51,756 bases of DNA from NCBI GenBank assembly GCA_964501335.1, contig CAZCTC010000056.1, positions 1 to 51,756 on the forward strand, in the 5' to 3' direction. Every line of letters begins with the position of its first letter. The first letter of the stretch is position 1. The position numbers and the translations under genes were made by a program. Under the pieces are notes generated by a model. That model saw only the letters and a list, made by a program, of their open reading frames with translations, ran no database searches and was not told where the DNA came from. This stretch comes from CAZCTC01 sp964501335. Its GTDB lineage: Bacteria; Chloroflexota; Anaerolineae; B4-G1; SLSP01. This document shows positions 23,583-30,638 of this stretch, piece after piece.

Positions 23583-24686
23583 ATGATAAACGAGACACCC
23601 CTGGCCGATGCGGCGGAAACCTTTCTGGCGATGGCCGGGCGCGCCGATAGTTCCACCCGAATGTATCGTTCCATCCTGGAACGGTGGCTTGCGTTGGCTC
23701 AGGCGGAGGGGCTTCAGACGGTGGGAGATCTGCATGACGATCATGCCTCGCTTCTCCATGTCAAAGTCAAAACGGTGGTGCGCGGCCGCTCCGATGACAC
23801 CGCCCGTGGACATCCTCCAACGCCGGCCACTCGCCGGCTCTGGCGAGCAGTGCTGCGGGAATTTTGGGATTATTTGATTCTGCAAGGAGCCAATCTCAGC
23901 GTGGGCCGGGCCGGGGCCTATATGAAAATTGAGCACAATTCGCCGGAGCCGGAATTGCCGGCGACGGTTTTGACTATGGCCCTGGAGATAGCCCAAACGG
24001 AAACCGGGACGGTTTACGATCTGGATCAAAAAAATGGTCAGGAACAGCATCTAATCGCTCTGCGCAATTACGCGCTGTTATTGACCCTGAACCGAACGGG
24101 AATGCGCGTTTCTGAAGTCCTCAACCTGCGCCGCGGCGATATTGAGTGGAGCCAGCGGCCCATCCGGGCCAGGATTACCGGCAAAGGGCGCAAAGATCGC
24201 CGGGTCTATTTCGATGAAGAGACCCGCCACGCATTGCGGAAATATCTCGCGGCCCGGGATGCGGCCGGCGAAAGCAGTGGCGGCCTCGCCAATCAACCTT
24301 TATTTGTCGGCCATAATCATCGTAATCCCGGTCGGGCTGCGATCTCACCGCAAACTGTGTGGCGTATTGTGCGCGAGCTGGGACGCAAGGCCGCCGCCGA
24401 CCTGAAGCTGGAACAATCCGAAGGCGATGAGGAAGAAACTTTTTCCGATCTGCATCCCCATCATATGCGTCATGCTTTCGCTACCAATGTTTGGAAGCAA
24501 AGCGGCGATCTGCATTTAGCCCAGCAACTTTTAGGCCATGCGTCTCCCGCGACTACAGCCCGGTATACCCATGCCGACGATGAAGACCTGGCCTCCCGGT
24601 ATGTAAGCGTCATGAATGCCGGACGCCCTGATAAAAAGAGAACCCCGGTCAACAAGCCGACGGATGATGACAATGAAAATTCGTAA
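23583..24686 (+). CDS. Tyrosine recombinase, complete catalytic set
   Basis: A 367-aa XerC/D-like integrase. Residues about 5-110 form the SAM-like core-binding domain (AAETFLAMAGRADSSTRMYRSILERWL). Catalytic residues are all present: R175 (TGMRVSEVLNLR), K near 200 (GKGRKDR), H293-x-x-R296 (HHMR), H319 (LGHAS) and Y328 (ARYTH). Start ATG 23583 has AAGGA upstream, nine bases after the ParR-like gene stops, so it belongs to the partition operon. In that setting a multimer-resolution role is more likely than phage integration, but integration of the element is possible. Confidence 0.88.
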   Translation: MINETPLADAAETFLAMAGRADSSTRMYRSILERWLALAQAEGLQTVGDLHDDHASLLHVKVKTVVRGRSDDTARGHPPTPATRRLWRAVLREFWDYLILQGANLSVGRAGAYMKIEHNSPEPELPATVLTMALEIAQTETGTVYDLDQKNGQEQHLIALRNYALLLTLNRTGMRVSEVLNLRRGDIEWSQRPIRARITGKGRKDRRVYFDEETRHALRKYLAARDAAGESSGGLANQPLFVGHNHRNPGRAAISPQTVWRIVRELGRKAAADLKLEQSEGDEEETFSDLHPHHMRHAFATNVWKQSGDLHLAQQLLGHASPATTARYTHADDEDLASRYVSVMNAGRPDKKRTPVNKPTDDDNENS

Positions 24687-24744
24687 TAACGGGTAACCTG
24701 CTCAACGACAAATTCCGCATACAGAAAGAAATACACCGCGGATC

Positions 24745-24850
24745 GAAGATGTTGTAAACAGGCGCAGAGGTCGCAGAAAACAGCCCCTGGAATATCCAGG
24801 GACTGTTGATTTCAGGACAGGCCACGCGGGGGCACTTTGAAGGATGAAAA
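24745..24850. repeat. cgcagag-type and ggatgaaaatt repeat fragments
   Basis: Contains gatcgaagatgttgtaaaca and cgcagaggtcgcag (complement of the end of the 187-bp unit), a small hairpin around gaatatccaggg, and aaggatgaaaattcag as in the 187-bp repeat. The gene-free stretch 24687-25012 holds this, a gtagacag tract and hairpin copy 8. Confidence 0.55.
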
Positions 24851-24898
24851 TTCAGCGGAAGTAGACAGCGGAAAGTAGACAGTAGACAACCTGCGCCT

Positions 24899-25012
24899 CC
24901 GGAGCGGCTCTGGAAAAGGGACATGTTTTGGTGCGCCTCAGAAGGCGCACCAAAACATAAACAAAAAAACTCTCTCCCTCCATCCAGCATGGCGTATTTG
25001 ACCGGGAAAAGA
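24899..25012. repeat. Hairpin element copy 8
   Basis: Hairpin at 24923-24958 with stem ggtgcgcc / ggcgcacc like copy 1, loop tcagaa, and flanks ccggagcggctctggaaaagg and ataaacaaaaaaactctctc. Its 3' end abuts the stop of the degenerate recombinase gene. Confidence 0.85.
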
Positions 25013-25870
25013 TCATTGGCGGGACGATTCTTCGGCGGAGTGGGGGAGCCAGGGCCGCAGAATCGGGCGGGCATGCATGTGCCAGGAAAGTTCAGAATAT
25101 CCCAGCTTGATCCGCAGGCGATCTTCCGATAGACCACGGCTTAAATCGACGATGGCGCAGTTCCAGCGCAGGGTCTGCGCGGTAAAAGCAATACCGGTGG
25201 ATTGGGCCACCTTATGAAGTTGTTTTTCCATCCAGCGCCGGGTGAAGGGGAAAACTTTATCGTTTACGCCAACCTTCAAATTTTCAGCTTCCAGATAGGC
25301 CTGGTAATCCTCCGCCAGAGCCTCGGATACCGGCACAGAGCGCTCGATCCGCCCCCGGATGTAGATCATGGATTCGGCGAAATTCAGATCCCCGCCCTGG
25401 AGATTCAAAGCTTCATTCGATTTCATTCCGGTCTCCCAGAGCAGCCGCACAACAAAGGCGGCCGCCGGATCTTCGGCGCTCAGCAGGGTCTCGATCTGGG
25501 ATGGAGTCAGGATATGGATGCTGTTGTGTTCGCGGGGGGTCAGTTCAAAGCTGAACCGAAAGGGAGATTCTTCAATCCAGCCACGGTCTCTCAGCCAGCG
25601 GTAAAAGGTGCGCCAGGTGCCGTGGCGCCGTGCGGCGGTGAAGGGATTCTTGCCGGCCTGGTCGACCGCCCAGCGGGCCTCTTTGATATCCAGGGTTACC
25701 GGGTCACGATCGGGGAACATCTTTGCCAATATTTGCAGGTCACAGCGAAAACTGACGAGGGAGGATCGGGCGCAGCCAGCAGTGCTTCGCTCTACCAGAT
25801 ATTCTGCAATGGCGGCCGGCCAGGTTGCCGGGCGAATTTCTATTCCGGGTAAGATTGCCTGATCAGCCAT
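25013..25870 (-). CDS. Degenerate tyrosine-recombinase-like protein
   Basis: A 285-aa protein; ATG 25870 has GGAGG upstream. The core-binding half (EYLVERSTAGCARSSLVSFRCDLQILAKMFPDRD) and the catalytic half are recognisable, but the active site is altered: the first Arg position reads TGMKSNEALNL (Lys for Arg), the HxxR box reads AQTLRW (His lost), the LGH box reads LGYSEL and no tyrosine follows at the usual place. I infer a catalytically dead paralogue, perhaps a DNA-binding accessory protein. The intact length and good ribosome binding site suggest it is still expressed. It is convergent with the complete recombinase gene. Confidence 0.72.
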   Translation of the reverse strand: MADQAILPGIEIRPATWPAAIAEYLVERSTAGCARSSLVSFRCDLQILAKMFPDRDPVTLDIKEARWAVDQAGKNPFTAARRHGTWRTFYRWLRDRGWIEESPFRFSFELTPREHNSIHILTPSQIETLLSAEDPAAAFVVRLLWETGMKSNEALNLQGGDLNFAESMIYIRGRIERSVPVSEALAEDYQAYLEAENLKVGVNDKVFPFTRRWMEKQLHKVAQSTGIAFTAQTLRWNCAIVDLSRGLSEDRLRIKLGYSELSWHMHARPILRPWLPHSAEESSRQ

Positions 25871-25944
25871 AACCGCCTCCTTTTTTTACTACCCGCACAG
25901 GTCGATATTTTTCGACCTGTGCAGTTGTTCATCAACATAGACTA

Positions 25945-26085
25945 AAAACGCTTTTTGCGCCCCGCAACAGGTACTTTCCCGGTAAAAAGCGACGCGCTGT
26001 GCGAAGCAGGGGGAGGATGTTTTTTATTCATATTTTCGTGGTTTACCACTTCAGAAAGCCGCCGAAAATATGGGCTTTTTTCCAG
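25945..26085. repeat. Hairpin element copy 9 (rearranged)
   Basis: Carries the left flank blocks (gcgccccgcaacagg, gcgacgcgctgtgcgaagca) and outer arms catattttcg / cgaaaatatg. The middle reads tggtttaccacttcagaaagccgc, so the inner arms come from different versions (the right arm matches copy 4). It looks like a recombinant between copies. Confidence 0.6.
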
Positions 26086-26142
26086 ACTAACCACACAAGT
26101 CGATATTTTTGGGATATCCGGTTTAATTATAGGGGGAAGGAA

Positions 26143-26250
26143 ATGGGCGTCAATGGTTTTCGGAAGCCCTGGTTATCGACCAGCAAACAAACCGACATAG
26201 AACTGAGGAAAAATGGTAGAAAGATAAGCGAACGTGCGTTAAGCATTTAA
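26143..26250 (+). CDS. Possible small peptide gene
   Basis: A 35-aa frame, MGVNGFRKPWLSTSKQTDIE and on to KNGRKISERALSI, with GGGGAAGGAA directly upstream of the ATG. It is basic and has no recognisable family. A good ribosome binding site is the only strong support. Confidence 0.25.
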   Translation: MGVNGFRKPWLSTSKQTDIELRKNGRKISERALSI

Positions 26251-26294
26251 TAAAAAACGCTTCAACATTCAGAAGCAATAAATACTGCGCCAAC

Positions 26295-26322
26295 TTGACT
26301 TCTATGGTGTTCGATATACAAT
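26295..26322 (+). promoter_or_regulatory. Promoter of a possible small RNA
   Basis: TTGACT (26295-26300), 16-bp spacer, TACAAT (26317-26322). It faces the second replication gene about 500 bp downstream, but a hairpin ending at 26412 lies in between. Confidence 0.5.
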
Positions 26323-26328
26323 GAGCTC

Positions 26329-26425
26329 ATGGTCGGAAGTAGCTTCTTCATATGCACCTTGCTTAAGCTCACAACCTTCCATCTACCGGCAGCAGCCCCG
26401 CACAAGCGGGGCTGTGTGCTTTCTA
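26329..26425 (+). ncRNA. Candidate small RNA upstream of the second replication gene
   Basis: From the promoter at 26295-26322 a transcript of about 95 nt would run into the hairpin at 26393-26412 (arms agccccgc / gcggggct, loop acaa) followed by gtgtgcttt. The predicted RNA contains further self-complementary pieces (ggaag / cttcc, gagct / agctc) and no ORF. It could control replication; only promoter and hairpin positions support it. Confidence 0.3.
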
Positions 26426-26490
26426 AGAGCCGATGATAATTCCCCAACGAGGATTAAAGCCTCGAAATCTGCCACCTAACTATCAAACCA

Positions 26491-26519
26491 TTTGCATTAA
26501 ATTATCATACTGCTATAAT
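26491..26519 (+). promoter_or_regulatory. Promoter of the second replication gene
   Basis: A perfect -10 TATAAT (26514-26519) with a weak -35 TTTGCA (26491-26496) at 17 bp. It is the nearest promoter to the replication gene at 26848, and an intrinsic terminator lies between. Confidence 0.55.
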
Positions 26520-26577
26520 AAAATCAGGTAGATGGGGTTCGGTTGAAAATATAGGCGATAAGTGAGATGCTATGAAG

Positions 26578-26630
26578 TTTGTTTGCTGTACACCACAGGA
26601 ACAAACCTCATCATCCTGTGGCGTTTTTTT
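26578..26630 (+). terminator. Leader terminator, possible attenuator of the replication gene
   Basis: Arms ccacagga (26593-26600) and tcctgtgg (26614-26621) are followed by cgttttttt, an intrinsic terminator about 220 bp before the replication gene. An upstream gtttgtt (26578-26584) can pair with aacaaac (26600-26606); that would use the loop and the last base of the left arm and would prevent the terminator. The two folds exclude each other, as in attenuation control of some plasmid rep genes. The stretch 25871-26847 otherwise holds only the short items listed. Confidence 0.5.
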
Positions 26631-26847
26631 ACCTTGTAACGCCCCTGTTATTGCCTCATTTATTGCAACCGAAAAGATAAAGGACCAAGAATCAGTCGCC
26701 CGACCTTTATCAGCAATCTGTGCAAAAAAGAGGCATATCAAATGAAAACCATTTCCCCTGAAGCGGATAAAGTTCTTTTGTGGGCTCTCCAAAAGCCCGT
26801 CTCCGGCATTCCCTCACGCGCCAATCAGCCATCTCAGGAGATCCGCC

Positions 26848-29262
26848 ATGACTGAATCTGCACCAACCGGCATTAACGGCATCTGGAACAATGCAGTCTC
26901 CGCCATTGTCAGACCCGATTTGCGGCTAACGGTGACCCACTATTGGTGGCAGGAATGGCTCCCGCTCCTGGGAATGGACCGCTGGCTGCTGGTCACCGGG
27001 CTGCGCTGGATTTACACTACCCGCGTCCCGTTGGAAGAATCCCGTCGCCATCATGAGATCACCCTGGAATTCACCTTGCCGGCCCTGGCAAAAATTTTCG
27101 GAACCAGCGTCTATATCCTCAGCCGGTTGCTCAAAAGCGAACCGATAGAAGGAACCAAACACCGCCGGCTGTCCATTCCCGAATCTCCCAAAGATCCCGC
27201 GGAAGCGCAGCAAGCCGAATTGCTGCGCCTTTTCATTCCCCGGCTTTGTTATACGGCCGAACGGATAAACGGCGAGACAAAACGTACTGGAATGAAGCTG
27301 ACGTTGATTCTGGATGACATGCCAGTACCGGATGACCTTGTGCAAGTGCAAAACCAAGAAACTTCGTTTTGCGGTGTGCAAAACCAAGATATTAGGTTTA
27401 GCGCTTCATCCCTTATCGGAGGGGTGCAAAACCAAGAAACTTCGTTTTGCGGGGGGGGTGCAAAACCTAATAATTCGGTTTTGCACGCGCAAAACCTAAA
27501 TACTGCCCCGGATGTAGTAGGTGTTAAAAAAAATAATAATCCTCCTGATAAGGCCATTAGCATTCGTGCGATTTCTGAATTATCCAGCGCCCGAGAACTA
27601 CATCTAAAACCTCGCCAGTGCAGCGACCTGGCCGTGTTGGCTGCCGATTTTGATATGGCTGCACGCCTGGCCGGGAGCACCGGCCTGGACTGGGTCTTAA
27701 AGGCGATGTTGGATGTCGACAGCGATGTCACTTCTCCGCGCCGTTATATCAAAGGCATTTTGGAACGCTGGGCGGCTGCGAAGCAACCGGCTCCGGAAGT
27801 CGAGCAAGTCAATCTGACCGGCTTTGCCTCGGAGACGGGTTTCCCCTTTGAAAACCTTTTAGAGAATTTTATTTGGGCTTATGTTACGACTTCGGTTCCT
27901 TCAATAGGTCCGGATTTTTCGGTAGGGGCTATTTTAAATGAGTCTCATGGACATCTGGCTCAGGATATAAAACAGGGTGTCCTCAGCGCAACCGAATGGC
28001 ATCGGGCAGCTCAACGGTTTATCAATGTACCGGAAGAAACCTGGCATGGACTCTTGCTTCTGTTGGCAGAGAACGTTATCCCGGCTCCGCCTGCGACCCT
28101 GGAAGAGCTGCTGGCGCAGTTGCTGAATTGCATTTACCGGGAGAACGGCAAATCTTTGACCTGGGCTGCCCAACAGCATGATCTTACCGAGATCATGGCC
28201 ACATTGGCTCAACGGACTCCCTATCAGGAATTTGTCCGGCGGTTTGCTCCACAGATCCCGACTGAATTGCGCCAGGAATTATTGGACCTTTATGTCACCG
28301 CCGACCAGGTGGAATCCTTGCGGGGGCATATGAAAAACGCCAACAGCGTCAATCTGTTGCGCTCCTGGATCAGTTTTTTGGCTCCGGTTATCCGGCAGAA
28401 TCGGACCTCGTTGTTTATCGGAGAGATGATTTTTGTAATTGGAGAAGCCCTGACGGCCGGGATTATGCCGCCCCGAATTACCGGAAAGCATTGGAATGAA
28501 ATCTATCCGGCCAAAGGCGGCCCGGTCTTGGCGGCCTGTTGGTTGGCGATCGATACCGGGCAACTGGAACTGACCGAGACGGCCCTGGCGGCTTTATCCA
28601 ATCTGACGGAAATGTATGGTTATGCCAAAGTCTGGCAGGTGTTGAGAAATCAAATTGCCGGTTTCTGTGTCGATTATCAACAACGGGGTATTAAAATCCG
28701 CCCGGCCTTTATGGTACAGCAGGCGGAGACTTTCATTCGGTTGGAACTGCGGCCGTCCCTGTCGTCCCGGGGCCTTTCGCAGGAGACGCTCTTTCAGGCG
28801 GATCCAGACGAGAATTCCGGGGAGATCCCTTCTGAAAATCTGCCGTCCGCAGTTCGTGAAGTTCTGTTGCCGTCGACGGGGGAGCTTCCGGCGGTTATTC
28901 TGGAGGGATTCCGGGGAACCTATAATCGATTCCCAACCCCGGCGGAGGCGGCTGCTCTCCAAAGTCACTATGCCAAACAATCCAATCCGGCCGTGTGGAT
29001 GCACGCGTTTCAACAGGCGGCTCTCAGTGGGGGGACTAAAATTCCGACTTTGCGCTATATCTTGAAGGTGGTGGATAGCGGAAACGATGGTTCGGAGCCG
29101 CGTCCTGCGGCAAGCCCGGGAAGCGGCGACGGCTTTGTGTCGAATCCGTCGCGGCGTCAGGGACGTTCGGCGAGGAACGACCCGTCCGGTATGCGTCCTC
29201 TGGTACGGCGTGAAGATATGCCGGAGGTACCGGAAGAAGAACCTCTGCCGCCGTTGAATTGA
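26848..29262 (+). CDS. Second replication initiator, with iterons inside its gene
   Basis: An 804-aa protein. Residues about 20-140 look like a winged-helix initiator domain (WWQEWLPLLGMDRWLLVTGLRWIY, then FTLPALAKIFGTSVYILSRLL). Residues 167-219 are a repetitive linker (VQNQETSFCG twice) encoded by iterons. Two segments resemble DnaD-type domains: about 281-310 (LDWVLKAML... SPRRYIKGILERW) and about 688-740 (FPTPAEAAALQ... PTLRYILKVVD). DnaD-like and O-type initiators load helicase with a DnaC-type partner, and such a loader follows 12 bp downstream. ATG 26848 has AGGAG upstream. It is much longer than usual initiators (300-400 aa), with a helical middle of unknown role. The leader contains a likely attenuator. 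Confidence 0.72.
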   Translation: MTESAPTGINGIWNNAVSAIVRPDLRLTVTHYWWQEWLPLLGMDRWLLVTGLRWIYTTRVPLEESRRHHEITLEFTLPALAKIFGTSVYILSRLLKSEPIEGTKHRRLSIPESPKDPAEAQQAELLRLFIPRLCYTAERINGETKRTGMKLTLILDDMPVPDDLVQVQNQETSFCGVQNQDIRFSASSLIGGVQNQETSFCGGGAKPNNSVLHAQNLNTAPDVVGVKKNNNPPDKAISIRAISELSSARELHLKPRQCSDLAVLAADFDMAARLAGSTGLDWVLKAMLDVDSDVTSPRRYIKGILERWAAAKQPAPEVEQVNLTGFASETGFPFENLLENFIWAYVTTSVPSIGPDFSVGAILNESHGHLAQDIKQGVLSATEWHRAAQRFINVPEETWHGLLLLLAENVIPAPPATLEELLAQLLNCIYRENGKSLTWAAQQHDLTEIMATLAQRTPYQEFVRRFAPQIPTELRQELLDLYVTADQVESLRGHMKNANSVNLLRSWISFLAPVIRQNRTSLFIGEMIFVIGEALTAGIMPPRITGKHWNEIYPAKGGPVLAACWLAIDTGQLELTETALAALSNLTEMYGYAKVWQVLRNQIAGFCVDYQQRGIKIRPAFMVQQAETFIRLELRPSLSSRGLSQETLFQADPDENSGEIPSENLPSAVREVLLPSTGELPAVILEGFRGTYNRFPTPAEAAALQSHYAKQSNPAVWMHAFQQAALSGGTKIPTLRYILKVVDSGNDGSEPRPAASPGSGDGFVSNPSRRQGRSARNDPSGMRPLVRREDMPEVPEEEPLPPLN
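27346..27503 (+). repeat. Iterons inside the second replication gene (candidate origin)
   Basis: The unit GTGCAAAACC[AT]A starts at 27346, 27376, 27424 and 27458, with a variant GCGCAAAACC at 27487. Units at 27346 and 27424 are identical for at least 29 bp, running on to cttcgttttgcgg. Each long unit is itself an inverted repeat (gcaaaac ... gttttgc), and an inverted copy cggttttgcac ends at 27485. The DNA encodes the VQNQETSFCG linker. It lies in frame within the gene, so replication origin and coding sequence coincide. Confidence 0.78.
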
Positions 29263-29274
29263 AAGGAGCCCGAT

Positions 29275-30243
29275 ATGCCAGCCTTAAGCATTTCCGAGAT
29301 TTTGCAGCGGCCGGGGAATGGAGTTGTGGGGGGGCGTGATGAGCGGAGGAGCGCGGTATTCAATGACGGCTATCACGATGGGCCACCCGAGCCCGAGCCG
29401 GCGACGGTTTTTCCTTCGTTGCAGACGATCCGTGCCACGCCTTTGTTTGGTCTGTCGGAAGCCGAATTACAGACCCGGATCAACGATTGTTCTACCTGTA
29501 AGGGGATGGGCTATATTAAATACGATTTACCGTTGAATCATCCCCAATTTGGGCAACTGGTGCCCTGTCCCGCTTGTAAAACTGCGGCGCGGGAGTTAAG
29601 CCGGCGTAAATTCGAGCGTACCCTGGCGCCCATCGTAGCGCGCTACTCCACCATTTCTGGTCGCCTGACGGGTTATACTTTTTCCAATTACAACCCTAAA
29701 GTGGGGGGGGTTTCCAGCGCTTATAATGCTGCGTTGTCGTGGGCGAAAATTGCCGTGGGAGAAGAGACCGGTTTGCCCTGGTTGTTCCTTTACGGGCCGC
29801 CGGGTACCGGGAAGACCCATCTGGCGGCGGCGGCGGTGGCTTACTGTCAACAACGGCATGTGCCGGCGCTGATGACGACCATGCCGCAGTTGCTGGGAAT
29901 GATCCGGGGGATCAACGCCTTTGATGAAAAAGAGAAAATGTTGCTGCATTTGTGCTCGATTCCAGTATTGGTTATGGATGACATTGGAGCCGAGAATCAG
30001 ACCTCCTGGACTCAGGAAAATTTTTTCCGCATTCTGGATATGCGGTACAATGATGCTCTCCCGACGTTATTCATTGCCAACTACAAGCCCGAAGTTGTTT
30101 TGGGGCGAGCGGTCGCGGGGGTGGGGGAGATCCAATATGAAGCGACCCGGGAATTGTCGCGGATTTTGGATATTGAAATTTGCAAGGTCGCGCCGCTCAA
30201 AGCGGAGGATTATCGCCAACGCGCGTTATCTGAAAGGAGATGA
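29275..30243 (+). CDS. DnaC/DnaI-type helicase loader ATPase
   Basis: A 322-aa AAA+ protein. A zinc-binding site (CSTC near residue 72 and CPAC near 98) sits in the N-terminal part, as in DnaI-type loaders. Walker A is GPPGTGKT (about 174-181), Walker B VMDDIG (about 232-238), then a sensor region (TLFIANYKPEV) and an arginine-containing end (RELSRILDIEICKVAPL). Helicase loaders deliver the replicative helicase to the origin. It starts 12 bp after the replication initiator with GAAAGGAG upstream, so the two are an operon comparable to phage O/P or DnaD/DnaI pairs. Confidence 0.85.
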   Translation: MPALSISEILQRPGNGVVGGRDERRSAVFNDGYHDGPPEPEPATVFPSLQTIRATPLFGLSEAELQTRINDCSTCKGMGYIKYDLPLNHPQFGQLVPCPACKTAARELSRRKFERTLAPIVARYSTISGRLTGYTFSNYNPKVGGVSSAYNAALSWAKIAVGEETGLPWLFLYGPPGTGKTHLAAAAVAYCQQRHVPALMTTMPQLLGMIRGINAFDEKEKMLLHLCSIPVLVMDDIGAENQTSWTQENFFRILDMRYNDALPTLFIANYKPEVVLGRAVAGVGEIQYEATRELSRILDIEICKVAPLKAEDYRQRALSERR

Positions 30244-30638
30244 GAATCCTACCGTATGTGTTACGCACTCTCTTGGTAGGAAGCATTCAGTTGACCGGCA
30301 ATCCGTGTCGTTACGAAGCAGGGCCAGGCGTGGAGAAATATCCCAGAGCGTTGGCTGACAATCTGACGCGGCATCCGGTGCTGAATTTGTGGGCCTATGT
30401 CAGTTCGCGCGAACTGTATATCTCATTGCATCAGATCGCCGGGGCGATGGGGCGGGAACCGGCGCCGCAATTTCGGGAAGAATTACAAAAAGAACAGGAC
30501 AGTTTTTTACTTCACGGCCTGATGGAAAGATTTCCATCAGGCCGTGAGTTTTCTGGCGGGATGTTGACATCCGGCGGTTTATTTCATCGATTCAGGAGCT
30601 TCAAGGGTGACGATTTCTCCCTCAGAAGAAAGTGGTGA
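30240..30638 (+). CDS. Uncertain small ORF after the helicase loader
   Basis: A 132-aa frame whose ATG overlaps the loader's stop (ATGA), but the AAGGAG is directly against that ATG, which is a poor spacing. Residues about 45-100 (HPVLNLWAYVSSRELYISLHQIAGAMGREPAPQFREELQKEQDSFLL) read like real protein. The frame then runs through a 14-16-bp terminator hairpin at 30513-30546 and into the 3' end of the opposite protease gene, so the C-terminal third is probably not native. It may be a decayed operon member. Confidence 0.35.
   Translation: MRILPYVLRTLLVGSIQLTGNPCRYEAGPGVEKYPRALADNLTRHPVLNLWAYVSSRELYISLHQIAGAMGREPAPQFREELQKEQDSFLLHGLMERFPSGREFSGGMLTSGGLFHRFRSFKGDDFSLRRKW
30513..30552 (+). terminator. 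Terminator of the replication operon
   Basis: Arms cacggcctgatgga and tccatcaggccgtg (30513-30546) close a short loop, followed by agtttt. It fits the end of the initiator-loader transcript and lies in the convergent gap before the minus-strand protease gene. Confidence 0.75.
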
